Shown one piece after another: positions 8,547 to 18,000 of a stretch of DNA of 64,000 nucleotides. A program made the translations under genes and the position numbers. The stretch is taken from assembly GCF_042433085.1 (NCBI RefSeq), contig NZ_JBHLWA010000010.1, forward strand, positions 69,988-133,987, written 5' to 3'. The notes under the pieces are model-generated. The model was not told the DNA's origin and made no database searches. It saw only the letters and a program-made list of their open reading frames with translations. Source of the stretch: Gallibacterium melopsittaci (lineage in GTDB: Bacteria; Pseudomonadota; Gammaproteobacteria; Enterobacterales; Pasteurellaceae). Position 1 is the first letter of the stretch, and every line of letters starts with the position of its first letter.

Positions 8547-8649
8547 TGAGATCTAACTCACATTTTATTGATAAAACTGCCAAATAACAGAAAAGTACAT
8601 TTTTTAACGTAAAAATTACATTTTAATAACACATTTTCTCCTCTATAAA
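8547..8649 (+). promoter_or_regulatory. hpaBC promoter with two HpaA-type boxes and a CRP site
   Basis: A CRP site TGAGATCTAACTCACA (9 of 10 consensus positions) lies at 8547-8562. Direct boxes GAAAAGTACA (8590-8599) and AAAAATTACA (8611-8620) are 21 bp apart. TTTTAA at 8621-8626 serves as a weak -35 touching the inner box, and TATAAA at 8644-8649 follows after a 17-bp spacer. Every spacing equals that of the dctP promoter, except the CRP-box distance, which differs by 1 bp. This region (8382-8705) holds no gene. Confidence 0.75.
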
Positions 8650-8705
8650 TGTCACTACTACCCAATAAGGGTAAAATTCCAACAACTTTATAAGGAGTGA
8701 CTACC

Positions 8706-10307
8706 ATGACCGACCAAAATCGTTTTTATCAACATAAAAGACCTGATGATTGCCGTAAAGAAAAAAATCGTCCTTTCACAGGCGAAGAATATTTAGAAAG
8801 TCTTCGCGATGGTCGTGAAATTTATATTTATGGAGAGCGTGTTAAAGATGTAACTACTCACCCTGCATTTAGAAATGCGGCCGCTTCTATTGCTCGCCTT
8901 TATGATGCGTTACATGATCCAAAAAGCAAAGATGAGTTATGCTGGGAAACAGATACTGGCAATGGTGGTTATACTCATAAATTTTTCCGTTATGCAAGAA
9001 CAGCTGAAGACTTGCGTGAACAACGTGATGCAATCGCAGCATGGTCACGTCTTAGCTATGGCTGGATGGGTAGAACGCCTGATTATAAAGCTGCCTTTGG
9101 TACCTCATTAGGTGCAAATGCTGATTTCTATGGTCCGTATGCTGACAATGCCCGTGAATGGTATAAACGTATTCAAGAATCTTGCCTCTATTTCAACCAC
9201 GCTATCGTTAATCCACCAATTGACCGCAATAAACCAATCGATCAAGTAAAAGATGTCTATGTTAAAGTTGAAGAAGAGTTAGAAGACGGTATTATCGTGA
9301 GCGGAGCAAAAGTAGTCGCAACCAACTCTGCATTAACCCACTATAATTTTATCGGTTTCGGTTCGGCACAAATTATTGGTTCAGACGAAAAATTTGCCAT
9401 GATGTTTATTGCTCCAATGGATGCAAAAGGGGTGAAATTAATTTGCCGTCACTCTTATGAATTAGCGGCAGGTGCGACAGGTTCACCATATGACTTCCCT
9501 CTTTCTAGCCGTTTTGACGAAAACGATGCCATCTTAGTCTTAGATAAAGTCTTTATTCCAAAAGAAAATATCTTAATTTATAAAGATTTTGATCGTTGCC
9601 GTAAATGGGCACAATATGCAGGCTTTGCAACATTATTCCCAATGCAAGCGTGTACTCGTTTAGCCGTAAAACTTGATTTCCTATCAGGTATTATTCACAA
9701 AGCCTTACAATGTACAGGCGTAATCGAGTTCCGTGGTGTTGCTGCACAAATGGGTGAAGTGTTGGCTTGGCGTAATCTTTTCTGGTCATTAACCGATGCA
9801 ATGTATGGTAACTCTTTCTCATGGGAAAGTGGCTGCCGTATGCCAAGTTTAGCAGCTATCCAAACTTATCGTGTAATGGCACCAATGGCATATCTTGCTG
9901 TGAAGAAAATTGCGGAACAAACCGTAACCAGTGGATTGATTTATCTCCCATCACACAAAATTGATTTTGATAATCCAGATATTGATAAATACCTCGAAAA
10001 ATATGTGCGTGGTTCAAATAATATTGAATATCGTGAACGGATTAAGATCTTAAAATTATTATGGGATGCGATTGGCACAGAATTTGGTGGTCGCCACGAA
10101 TTATATGAAATCAATTACGCAGGTAGCCAAGAAGAAGTTCGTTTACAAGTCTTAGGTCAATCAACCGCAAACGGTATTCTACAAAAATGCTTTGATCTGG
10201 TTGATCAATGCTTGGCAGATTACGATGAAAACGGTTGGAAAGTACCGCACTTGACGAATCCAGATGATATTAATATTCTCGGTGACCTTAATAAATTCTG
10301 TAAATAG
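8706..10307 (+). CDS. hpaB: 4-hydroxyphenylacetate 3-monooxygenase, oxygenase component
   Basis: 533 residues that follow enterobacterial HpaB closely as I recall it: RPFTGEEYLESLRDGREIYIYGERVKDVTTHPAFRN at the start, SRLSYGWMGRTPDYKAAFG near 120, NPPIDR, then KILKLLWDAIGTEFGGRHELYEINY near 450. It uses FADH2 supplied by HpaC and oxygen to hydroxylate 4-hydroxyphenylacetate to 3,4-dihydroxyphenylacetate. The start is the ATG at 8706, eight bases after AAGGAG; a GTG three codons earlier overlaps that site. It has its own HpaA-type promoter, divergent from the rest of the pathway. Confidence 0.97.
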   Translation: MTDQNRFYQHKRPDDCRKEKNRPFTGEEYLESLRDGREIYIYGERVKDVTTHPAFRNAAASIARLYDALHDPKSKDELCWETDTGNGGYTHKFFRYARTAEDLREQRDAIAAWSRLSYGWMGRTPDYKAAFGTSLGANADFYGPYADNAREWYKRIQESCLYFNHAIVNPPIDRNKPIDQVKDVYVKVEEELEDGIIVSGAKVVATNSALTHYNFIGFGSAQIIGSDEKFAMMFIAPMDAKGVKLICRHSYELAAGATGSPYDFPLSSRFDENDAILVLDKVFIPKENILIYKDFDRCRKWAQYAGFATLFPMQACTRLAVKLDFLSGIIHKALQCTGVIEFRGVAAQMGEVLAWRNLFWSLTDAMYGNSFSWESGCRMPSLAAIQTYRVMAPMAYLAVKKIAEQTVTSGLIYLPSHKIDFDNPDIDKYLEKYVRGSNNIEYRERIKILKLLWDAIGTEFGGRHELYEINYAGSQEEVRLQVLGQSTANGILQKCFDLVDQCLADYDENGWKVPHLTNPDDINILGDLNKFCK

Positions 10308-10312
10308 TGAGG

Positions 10313-10339
10313 AATGTCGGATACCAAGTATCCGACATT
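10313..10339 (+). promoter_or_regulatory. Stem-loop between hpaB and hpaC
   Basis: AATGTCGGATA at 10313-10323 and TATCCGACATT at 10329-10339 form a perfect 11-bp stem with loop CCAAG. It begins 5 bases after the hpaB stop and ends 30 bases before the hpaC ATG. No T-run follows, so it is more likely an mRNA-processing or stability element, or a partial attenuator setting the HpaB to HpaC ratio, than a full terminator. Confidence 0.6.
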
Positions 10340-10369
10340 ATTCAACAAATCATTGAGGAAGTAGAGATT

Positions 10370-10873
10370 ATGTCCAAACAACAATTAACACCAGAACAAC
10401 AAAATTTCCGTAATGCAATGGCGAGAATGGCAGCCGCAGTAAATATTATTACCACTCATGGCGAAGCAGGCACTTGTGGTATTACCGCAACAGCGGTTTG
10501 CTCCATTACGGATACCCCACCAACAGTTTTAGTTTGTGTAAATCGTAATAGCCAAATGAATCCTGTATTTCAACAAAATAAACAAGTTTGTATTAATGTG
10601 TTGTCGGCAGAACAAGAAGAGTTAGCTTGCCATTTTGCAGGTATGCGAGATAGCTCAATGGAAGAACGTTTTAATATGGATATTTGGAAAGAAAAACACG
10701 AACCTGGACATGCACCAGCATTAATCGGTTCACTATCCAATTTACACGGTAAAATTACTACAGTGCATGAAGTTGGCACACATTCGCTCTTTCTGGTTAC
10801 CTTAGATAAGATTGATGTACACGAAGGAGATGGGCTAGTCTATTTCAATCGCACATTTCAAACAGTTAAATAA
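10370..10873 (+). CDS. hpaC: 4-hydroxyphenylacetate 3-monooxygenase, flavin reductase component
   Basis: 167 residues of the short-chain flavin reductase family (FMN-binding split barrel). GTCGITATAVCSITDTPPTVLVCVNRNS near residues 38-65 is the flavin-binding region, and GTHSLFLVTLDKIDV near 138-152 is the end of the barrel. It reduces FAD with NADH and hands it to HpaB. GAGGAAG precedes the chosen ATG. The longer frame beginning at 10307 would be translated through a stem-loop and has no family resemblance. It is co-transcribed with hpaB. Confidence 0.94.
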   Translation: MSKQQLTPEQQNFRNAMARMAAAVNIITTHGEAGTCGITATAVCSITDTPPTVLVCVNRNSQMNPVFQQNKQVCINVLSAEQEELACHFAGMRDSSMEERFNMDIWKEKHEPGHAPALIGSLSNLHGKITTVHEVGTHSLFLVTLDKIDVHEGDGLVYFNRTFQTVK

Positions 10874-10887
10874 AATTTATTATTTGT

Positions 10888-10926
10888 TAAATCCCTATCC
10901 CTCTTCAATTTGAAGGGGGAAAGTAA
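10888..10926. repeat. Palindromic intergenic repeat after hpaC
   Basis: TCCCTCTTCA and TGAAGGGGGA can pair around a three-base loop at about 10899-10921, directly downstream of hpaC. There is no T-run, so terminator function is uncertain. It resembles the repeat at 8408-8449. Confidence 0.5.
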
Positions 10927-10954
10927 TATCTCTCAATTCAGTCTTTATTCCATT

Positions 10955-11054
10955 GTAGTGATCCACTAAATTAGTCCCCCCTCTTTCATAAAGAGGGACT
11001 AGAGGAGATTTTAGCTAGCATTTTATTAAATCAAGACTGCCAAATCTCCCAAAC
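10955..11054 (+). repeat. MITE-like intergenic repeat, copy A, beginning with a 26-bp direct repeat
   Basis: Bases 10955-10980 (GTAGTGATCC...TTAGTCCCCC) recur identically at 11827-11852. Bases 10971-11054 match the reverse complement of 26022-26105 with roughly 85 percent identity by eye, sharing TCTTTCATAAAG, GGAGATTTTAGCTA and GCCAAATCTCCCAAA-type blocks. No ORF of note lies in 10874-11197. The rest of that gap holds the promoter of the next gene pair. Confidence 0.7.
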
Positions 11055-11148
11055 CCGCTTTGCTAAAGTGTTGCACTTAGTTTGACAATTCAAGCTTCAA
11101 AAAATCAAGAAGTTAAGAAATCAAAAATTGAGCAAATGTTTAGTTGTG

Positions 11149-11164
11149 ATATATTCTTGTATAT
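11149..11164 (+). promoter_or_regulatory. AT-rich palindrome upstream of the RHH gene
   Basis: ATATA-TTCTTG-TATAT lies 34 bases before the start codon at 11198, where a self-regulating ribbon-helix-helix antitoxin would bind. The flanking TTGTGA and TATATT are promoter-like, but their spacing is poor, so the promoter itself is uncertain. Confidence 0.35.
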
Positions 11165-11197
11165 ATTTACTCATTTAATTAAAAGGGAATTAAGATT

Positions 11198-11512
11198 ATG
11201 ACTAAAAATACTGTAAGAATAAACTTTGATACAGATTTTGAAACAAAGCAAAAGATTAAAATTTATACTTCTGCTCATAACTTAACAATGAGAGAGTTTT
11301 TTGAAGAATTGATTGAAGAGAAGTTCAATTCTGATGTTCAATCTTTGACAGAAGAAGAACAAAAAGAAATAGATGAAGCATTTGAATTCTTTAAAGATAA
11401 GAAAAAATATAATTTTTCTAGTTCTGAACTAAATAACATTGCAAACAGAGTTAGAAATAATAATGAAGATTTAGCAACATTACTGAATATGAATGAGTTC
11501 ATAAATGATTAA
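11198..11512 (+). CDS. Ribbon-helix-helix protein, probable antitoxin
   Basis: 104 residues, acidic overall. Residues 4-42 look like a ribbon-helix-helix DNA-binding domain: the strand TVRINFD, then helix A (KQKIKIYTSAHN) and helix B (TMREFFEELIEEKF). The remainder is charged and probably disordered or helical, as in antitoxins that wrap their toxin. AAGGGA precedes the ATG. Its last 8 bases overlap the start of the next gene. The pair sits alone between direct repeats. I do not recognise a named family; the antitoxin call is from domain type and arrangement. Confidence 0.6.
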   Translation: MTKNTVRINFDTDFETKQKIKIYTSAHNLTMREFFEELIEEKFNSDVQSLTEEEQKEIDEAFEFFKDKKKYNFSSSELNNIANRVRNNNEDLATLLNMNEFIND

Positions 11513-11822
11513 GTTAGATTTTAGCAATAGTTTTACTCATTTTGTGTTCAATAATGTGTTAAGTCAGCAATCAAAAATTTCCCTCGTAGAAAAACTGCAT
11601 TCTGTTATTCAACTTTCTGAAAATCAAGACAATAAGATTTTCGTTAAAAGAAAACCACAACAAGTCATCGTTTTTGTTAAGTATTTTAGAAAAAATCCTG
11701 TGGTAACTGGCTACAAATTTGGTCAAACTGACATACTAACTGGAACAAAGAAACGACATTTTAAGACTGTTGAACAGATATTAAGAGAAAAAACAGAAAC
11801 AGAAATAGAACATCTGTATTAA
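11505..11822 (+). CDS. Hypothetical basic protein, possible toxin partner
   Basis: 105 residues, overlapping the RHH gene by 8 bases (ATGATTAA), which implies translational coupling. There is no signal peptide and no cysteine. The middle is rich in lysine and beta-forming residues (KIFVKRKPQQVIVFVKYF, then VVTGYKFGQTDILTGTKKRHF) and a short charged helix ends it. I cannot place it in RelE, MazF, HipA, VapC or other known toxin folds from sequence alone. Size, charge and coupling to an RHH gene suggest the toxin half of a type II module; it might equally be an orphan pair with another role. Confidence 0.5.
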   Translation: MIKLDFSNSFTHFVFNNVLSQQSKISLVEKLHSVIQLSENQDNKIFVKRKPQQVIVFVKYFRKNPVVTGYKFGQTDILTGTKKRHFKTVEQILREKTETEIEHLY

Positions 11823-11826
11823 ATGT

Positions 11827-11878
11827 GTAGTGATCCACTAAATTAGTCCCCCTCTTTTGTAAAGAGGGCTTTAGCTGT
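11827..11878 (+). repeat. MITE-like repeat fragment with second copy of the 26-bp direct repeat
   Basis: Bases 11827-11852 are identical to 10955-10980. They continue with CTCTTTTGTAAAGAGGG, a short hairpin also found in copy A with small changes. The repeat starts 4 bases after the stop codon of the preceding ORF, so the two-gene module is bracketed by direct repeats 872 bp apart. Confidence 0.7.
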
Positions 11879-11983
11879 CATAAGGAAACCCAGTGGTTGT
11901 TTGATACAGAACTTCCTTAAAGCTAGGTTTGTTATTAGTCGGTATCGAATTTTTTAATCCAATTTCGTCTATTACTAAAGGCA

Positions 11984-12014
11984 TAAAAAAAGTGCATCCA
12001 TCTGGATGCACTTT
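11984..12014 (-). terminator. Rho-independent terminator of the adhesin gene
   Basis: On the minus strand AAAGTGCATCC and GGATGCACTTT (11-bp stem, 4-base loop) are followed by seven T. It lies 35 bases past the adhesin stop codon. The other strand has a shorter T-run, so it may also stop transcripts arriving from the left. Confidence 0.85.
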
Positions 12015-12049
12015 ATTTTTACTTCACAGTTTATCGGACTACTTAGTTA

Positions 12050-15000
12050 TTACCAAGTATAACCAACACTTACAGAACCGCCTGTATCACCACCGCTGGT
12101 TGTCATACCAGAGATACGGATACCAACTTTTCCGTTGTCTGAGAGTTTAGAGAAGCCTAACGCTACTGCACTTTCTCCCTTGAAGGTCGCTGTGCCAACT
12201 GAAACGGTTGTACGTCCCGGTTGAGTGGTTTGTACTAAACCTGCAGTTGCCATCGCTCCTGCGATACCGCCTCTTGACTCTTTGGTTAAGTCGTCAACTC
12301 GTTTGTTCACTTGGTTGATGGCTTTCGTTGTACCTGCTGCTAATGCTTTAACTTGACCAACATTCGCCACATCAGTGTCTTCCACACCAGCTGCCACGCC
12401 AGTGATACGAGCTTTGTTCACATTCAACACTGGTACACTGTTACCTTCAGCATCTTCACCAGTTGTAGAAGTCAACTTCACGTTGCCTTCACCGATGGTG
12501 ATAGAGTTTTCTACTTTAATGTCTTTACTTAAGCCAACTTTGTAGATTGTCTTATCAGACACACTAGTATCTTTCTCAACTTTAATGTTGCTATCTAAGT
12601 TAGTCACTTCAATATTCGCTCTCTTCACGACTTCTTTAAACGCTTCACTAATTGTTGTCTTACCAGTTCCGCCGATACCATTTGTACCATCTGTGCCATT
12701 CTTCACAGTCACTTTGCCATCTTTATTTTCAAAGTCACTACCAAGAACATCTGCAACAGATTGTGCTGTAGTATGGAGTTGTCCGCCATTAACAGCTTGT
12801 TTGCTGCCTGCTGCGACCTTACCGTCAGCAACGTTATCCACTGTTAAGCCTTTATCTGGATTATCTGGGTTAACCACTTTCATACCAGCAATAGTTGTAT
12901 TGGTATTTGTTGGATCAATTTCACCATTAGGTTTAAGTGCAACAAACTTATCACCAACTTTCACTAAGGTATCACCTGCACTATTAACATAGCTCATTGG
13001 GATGCCGTTGACTTCGATAGTGTAGCTAATTACGTTAGCTGAACCAGAATCAACTTTGGACACTTTGGTATTCTTACCATCTACCATTACAACAGTGGTA
13101 TTCGGTTTGACTGCACCAACGTTTCCAGTTTCTTTAACAACAACCTTACCATTCTCAACTTCTTGTGTCCCTGTGTTTAAGGTAAAGCCTGCATTAACAT
13201 CTTTTTGGATATTAGTGACAGTATCGCCTAAGTTAGTGACTTTAGTATCAACTCCCTTGACTTTGTCATCCACATAACCCTTGTTAGCTGCATCGCTATC
13301 TTCAGTTGGTGTACCAATATTGGTAATTACAGAACCGCCAGCATCAATGGTTTTCTCTTTTTCACCCTCTTCACCGCCTTCTTTATTACGATTACCAAAG
13401 GTTAATGAACCATCAGTGTATTTACCGTTTTCATCAGTCGCACCACCGATAGAAGTAATACCAGTCAACTTATCGCTCAACTTAACATTTACGATACCAC
13501 CCTCTTCTGTTGAAGTCTTGATGTTATCATCACCTTTGAAAGTGAGACCTTGTTTAAGTGAGGTTTCTTTAGCTGCCTCTGTGCCTGCCTTATAAGCGAG
13601 TTTAATTGCTGCATCGCTACCATCGTCCTTAGTACCATTGAGGTCTTTTTCAGTAATGACTTTTGACGCACCATCGGCACCGTCTTTACCATCAGCACCT
13701 TTAGTACCATTGGTACCGTTCTTAACAACAACATTACCTTTATCATCCACACCGATATAGCCGTCTTTGCCATCTTTACCATCTTTGTTTTTACCATCTA
13801 GTACGATGCCATCAAAGGTTGGAGTTTTCTTCATCTCAATGCTTAAGGTGCCGTCTGCACTGTTGTGAGTGATAAGGTTATCGGCAGTGTAATCCTCTGC
13901 GTAGGCTTTTCCTGCTTCAGGCTCTGTCGGTTTAGTATCTGTTGTATATGTTACTCCAGACTTACCAATGATATTCAACGCTGTACCTAATGGACGATGG
14001 ATTTCTGCGCCATCATTACCGATAAAGGTTAAGCCAGCTTGAGCTACAGTTTGAAGATCGCCAACAGTTGCAGCGTTATTCAAGCCAGTGGTTCTGGTTA
14101 ATAGACCGCTGTCACCAGCCACTGCATCACGTGCAGCTTTGATCAAGTCAGCTTTCGCCTTAGCCACAAGTTGCTCAGCCTTAGCTGTAGCCGCTGCTTC
14201 TTTAGCATTGTCATCGCCATCTACTTCTGCATCTTTTAATTTAGCAATTAAATCATTGTAGTCAGTCGCTTTTTCAGGCTCTGCTTTGTCTGCATTATAA
14301 GCCTCAACAGCAGCTTTCTTAGCGGCTTCATCGGTCACTAATCCTTTATCACCTAGGTTACCTTTAATATTTGCCAAGGTGGTTGGAGTTTGTGTTTTAC
14401 CTTCTGGATTGACTGCAGAAAGCATTACATTTTCAGGCTTAACAACTTCACCATTACCAGCTTTAGCTAACGCTGCCAATGTTGTACCTGTCTTACCTTC
14501 TTTCGCTTCACCAGTTGCTGCATCGACATCCTCTTTCGCATACCAGAGTCCATCGTTCGCTTTCACTTTACCGTCCACTGTGTCGATTGTGTAATATTTG
14601 CCACTTTCGACTAATACACGTTCGCCAGTATCTGCTTTAGTGTAAACCACAGTACCTGCTGCGCCATCACGCAAGGCTTGGACTTTGTTAGCGGTTGTTG
14701 TGCCGTTTAGACCATCACGACCTGCTGGGCCTTGTAAGCCTGTACCTGGTTGTCCAGCTTCACCACCAACACCTGGCTCGCCATCACGTCCTGGCACACC
14801 ACGGTCGCCGATAATCGTTTTACCATCAACACCATCTTTACCTGCGGCACCATCAATACCGTTGATAGGTTTAGTGCCAGCGCCAACTTTCGCTGCTAAG
14901 TCATCTAATTGCGCTTTATTAACTGCATCATTAGCATTCACTCCATTAGCAACATCGGTTAAACGTGCATGATTTACACTGATGGTTGGTGTTGTGCTTT

Positions 15001-18000
15001 CATCAATATCCTTGGTGTCAGGATTATCCTGAGTGCCATTATTAAAGGTAATACGCGCCTCATTAGCTGCACCATTAGTAGCTCCACCACCAATAGAAGT
15101 AATACCATTCAACTCTGGATTTAGGTTGTATTTCACAATACCGCCCGCATCAATTTGAGCTGTGGTATTAGTACCGTTTTTGAAGTCAAGACCAGTATCT
15201 AAAGCAACTTCTGCAGATTTAGTCAACTCTTTATCTTCAAGTTGAGCTTTATAACCTGTACCATTGCTAGTTTGATATTTCAATTTCACAATGGCATCGC
15301 TACCTTTAAGGTTTTCTTCGGTCACAACACGGGTGACTGACTCACCATCGGTACCGTTTAAACCATCCTTGCCATCAACACCATTCTTGTTGACAACAAT
15401 ATTGCCGTCTTTATCTACGCCAATAAAGCCATCTTTACCATCATCACCGTCTTTACCGTTGATAACGATACCTTCAAAGTGAGGTAATTTCTTCATCTCA
15501 ATACTTAATGTACCGTCTTCACTGTTGTGAGTGATAAGGTTATCCGCAGAATATTTCTCTGCTTCATAACCAGTTGCTCCATATTTCGCACCCACTTTAC
15601 CAATAATCTTCAACGCTGTACCTAATGGACGATGGATTTCTACATCATCATTGCCGATAAAGGTTAAGCCAGCTTGTGCCACAGTTTGAAGGTCACCAAC
15701 AGTTGCAGCGTTATTCAAGCCTGTGGTTCTGGTTAATAGACCGCCATTGCCGTCTTTGTCATTACCTGCTACGGCTTTGCGAGCAGCTTCCACTTTAGCT
15801 TGCGCTTCAAGTTCAGCTTTGGCTGTCGCCATGCGCCCTTCTGCTACCTCTTTCCCTAGTTTAATCTTTAGTGCAGCATAATCACTAACTTTTTGTTTAT
15901 CATCTGTTTGACTTGCGTTGTAATCCGCTACCGCTTTGTCTTTAGCTGCATCGTCAGCAATTTTTTCTGGAGTTGCAGCCACAGTACCTTTGATATTATC
16001 CAACACAGTAGCCGTATTGGTTGTACCATTCGGATTGACTGCAGAAAGCATTACTTTGTCAGCAGAGAGATGTTTATTCGAATCGTTACCAGCAAGGTCA
16101 GCTAGCGTTTGACCTGTCTTACCTGCTTTCGCTTCGCCAGTTTTTTCATCGACATCATCTTTCGCATACCAAAGTCCATCGTTCGCTTTCACTTTGTCTT
16201 TCACTGTGTCGATTGTGTAATATTGGCCATTTTCGACTAATACACGTTCGCCAGTATCCGCTTTAGTGTAAACCACAGTACCTGCTGCGCCATCACGCAA
16301 GGCTTGGACTTTGTTGGCAGTCGTTGTGCCGTTTAGACCATCACGACCTGCTGGTCCTTGTAAGCCATTGCTACCTTTTTCTCCGTTTGTTCCTGGCACA
16401 CCACGGTCGCCGATAATGCTTGCGCCATCTTTACCTGCGGCACCATCAATACCGTTGATAGGTTTAGTACCAGCGCCAACTTTCGCTGCTAAGTCATCTA
16501 ATTGCGCTTTATTCACTGCGGAATCGCCAGTTTCACCCGCAGCAATACCACGCACGACAACATCATTAGCCGTTGGATTCTTAGCATCTTCCTCTGTGCC
16601 ATTGGTTAGGTTAAGAACTGTCTTACCTTTATCCGCTACACCGTCCGCTGTTGATTTCGTTGGGGTTAAGGTCACTTTCGCATTAGCTGGGGCTTCCTTA
16701 CCATTATCCAAGGTTACGCCTGTGAAGGATGGGTTCTTCAACATTTCAATGCGTAAGGTGCCTTTATCATTATGGGTGATAAGGTTTTCATCACTGTATA
16801 GCTTACTGGTGTCGCTCTTATACTTCGCATCTTTCTTACCTTCGATATTTAATACAGCACCTAAGGCTTTATGGATACGATTTGCGTTTTGCTCACCATC
16901 CTCTTGGTTGCCTAAAATATCTAAGCCTGCCATACCTAAAGCTTGTAAATCTGCTAGGGTTGCAGCACGATTCAAGTCACGGCCTTGTTTAGCGTATAAG
17001 CCTGTTGCTTCTTCAGTACTAGTCTTCGCTTTACCAATTACAGCTTGTGCAGCATCTTTGGTGATTGGCACGCCACCAAGTGTGCTACCGTTGGCAGATG
17101 TACCACCAGTCTCAATACCTAAGCCACTGAGTAAATTACCTAACGCAATTGGTGTGGTTAAAGTATTCTTATCACCATCATTTTTATCCACTAATGAGAG
17201 ATAAATATTTTCTGGATCACTGATAGCAGCTACTGTTTTCTTGTCACCAACAGGTGCGTTTTCATCTTTATTCCAAGCGCCATACCAAGCTTTAGTCACT
17301 TTATCGTAATAAAGGTCTTTAACATCATCGTATTTATAGAAGTTATCACCCGCTTTCACCACACGATGACCCTCTTTATCGGTATAAACCACAGTACCTT
17401 TTAAGCCTTGTTCTAACTTAGTAATACGATCGCCGATACTGTTGTGTTGGTTATTGTTAATACCTAAGGCTTCAGATAACTGACCGCCAGTAACTGCATC
17501 TTTAGAACCAGCCTTAATCTCACCATCAGCTAAACCTGTGAGTTTAACATCGTTGGCAACGATACTTGCTGCAGCATCCCCTTTAGCACTATTAAAGGTT
17601 AAGCGCGCTTCTTGGGCTACATCTTTACTACCAGCTGTATCATCTGTCGCGTCACGAGAACCACTACCGATAGAGGTAATCTTACGAAGATTAGGATCTA
17701 AAGTGAAATCAACAACACCTTCTTGCGCACCTAGGCTAATTTGAATGTTGTTATTGTTAGGAGATGCAGTTGTTTCCCCACGGAAATCAAAACCAACTGC
17801 AGCTGTTACTGTTTTACCACCCGTTGCATTCGCTTTATACGAAATTGCTGTACCAGAGAAATTGCCCTCACTTAAGGCTTTTAAAGCATCTTCTACTGCT
17901 TGAGTAGTTTTGATTCTTAATGAGGTTGGTTGATTATTCTCATCTTTATCATATTCCACGGTAACATAACCATCGCCCACAAAGCGTAATTCTTGGCCTA

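Noticed and set aside
10307..10369. N-terminal extension of hpaC from a GTG overlapping the hpaB stop
   Set aside because: It would be translated through the stem-loop, and the ATG at 10370 has a ribosome-binding site and gives the usual HpaC length.
8408..11878. Insertion sequence around the intergenic repeats
   Set aside because: No transposase ORF or fragment lies near any copy; at most these are non-autonomous repeats.
14585..16366. Regular repeats that could suggest a CRISPR array
   Set aside because: The repeated blocks are 130-160 bp, in frame within the adhesin, and lack short uniform repeats with unique spacers; no cas genes are present.
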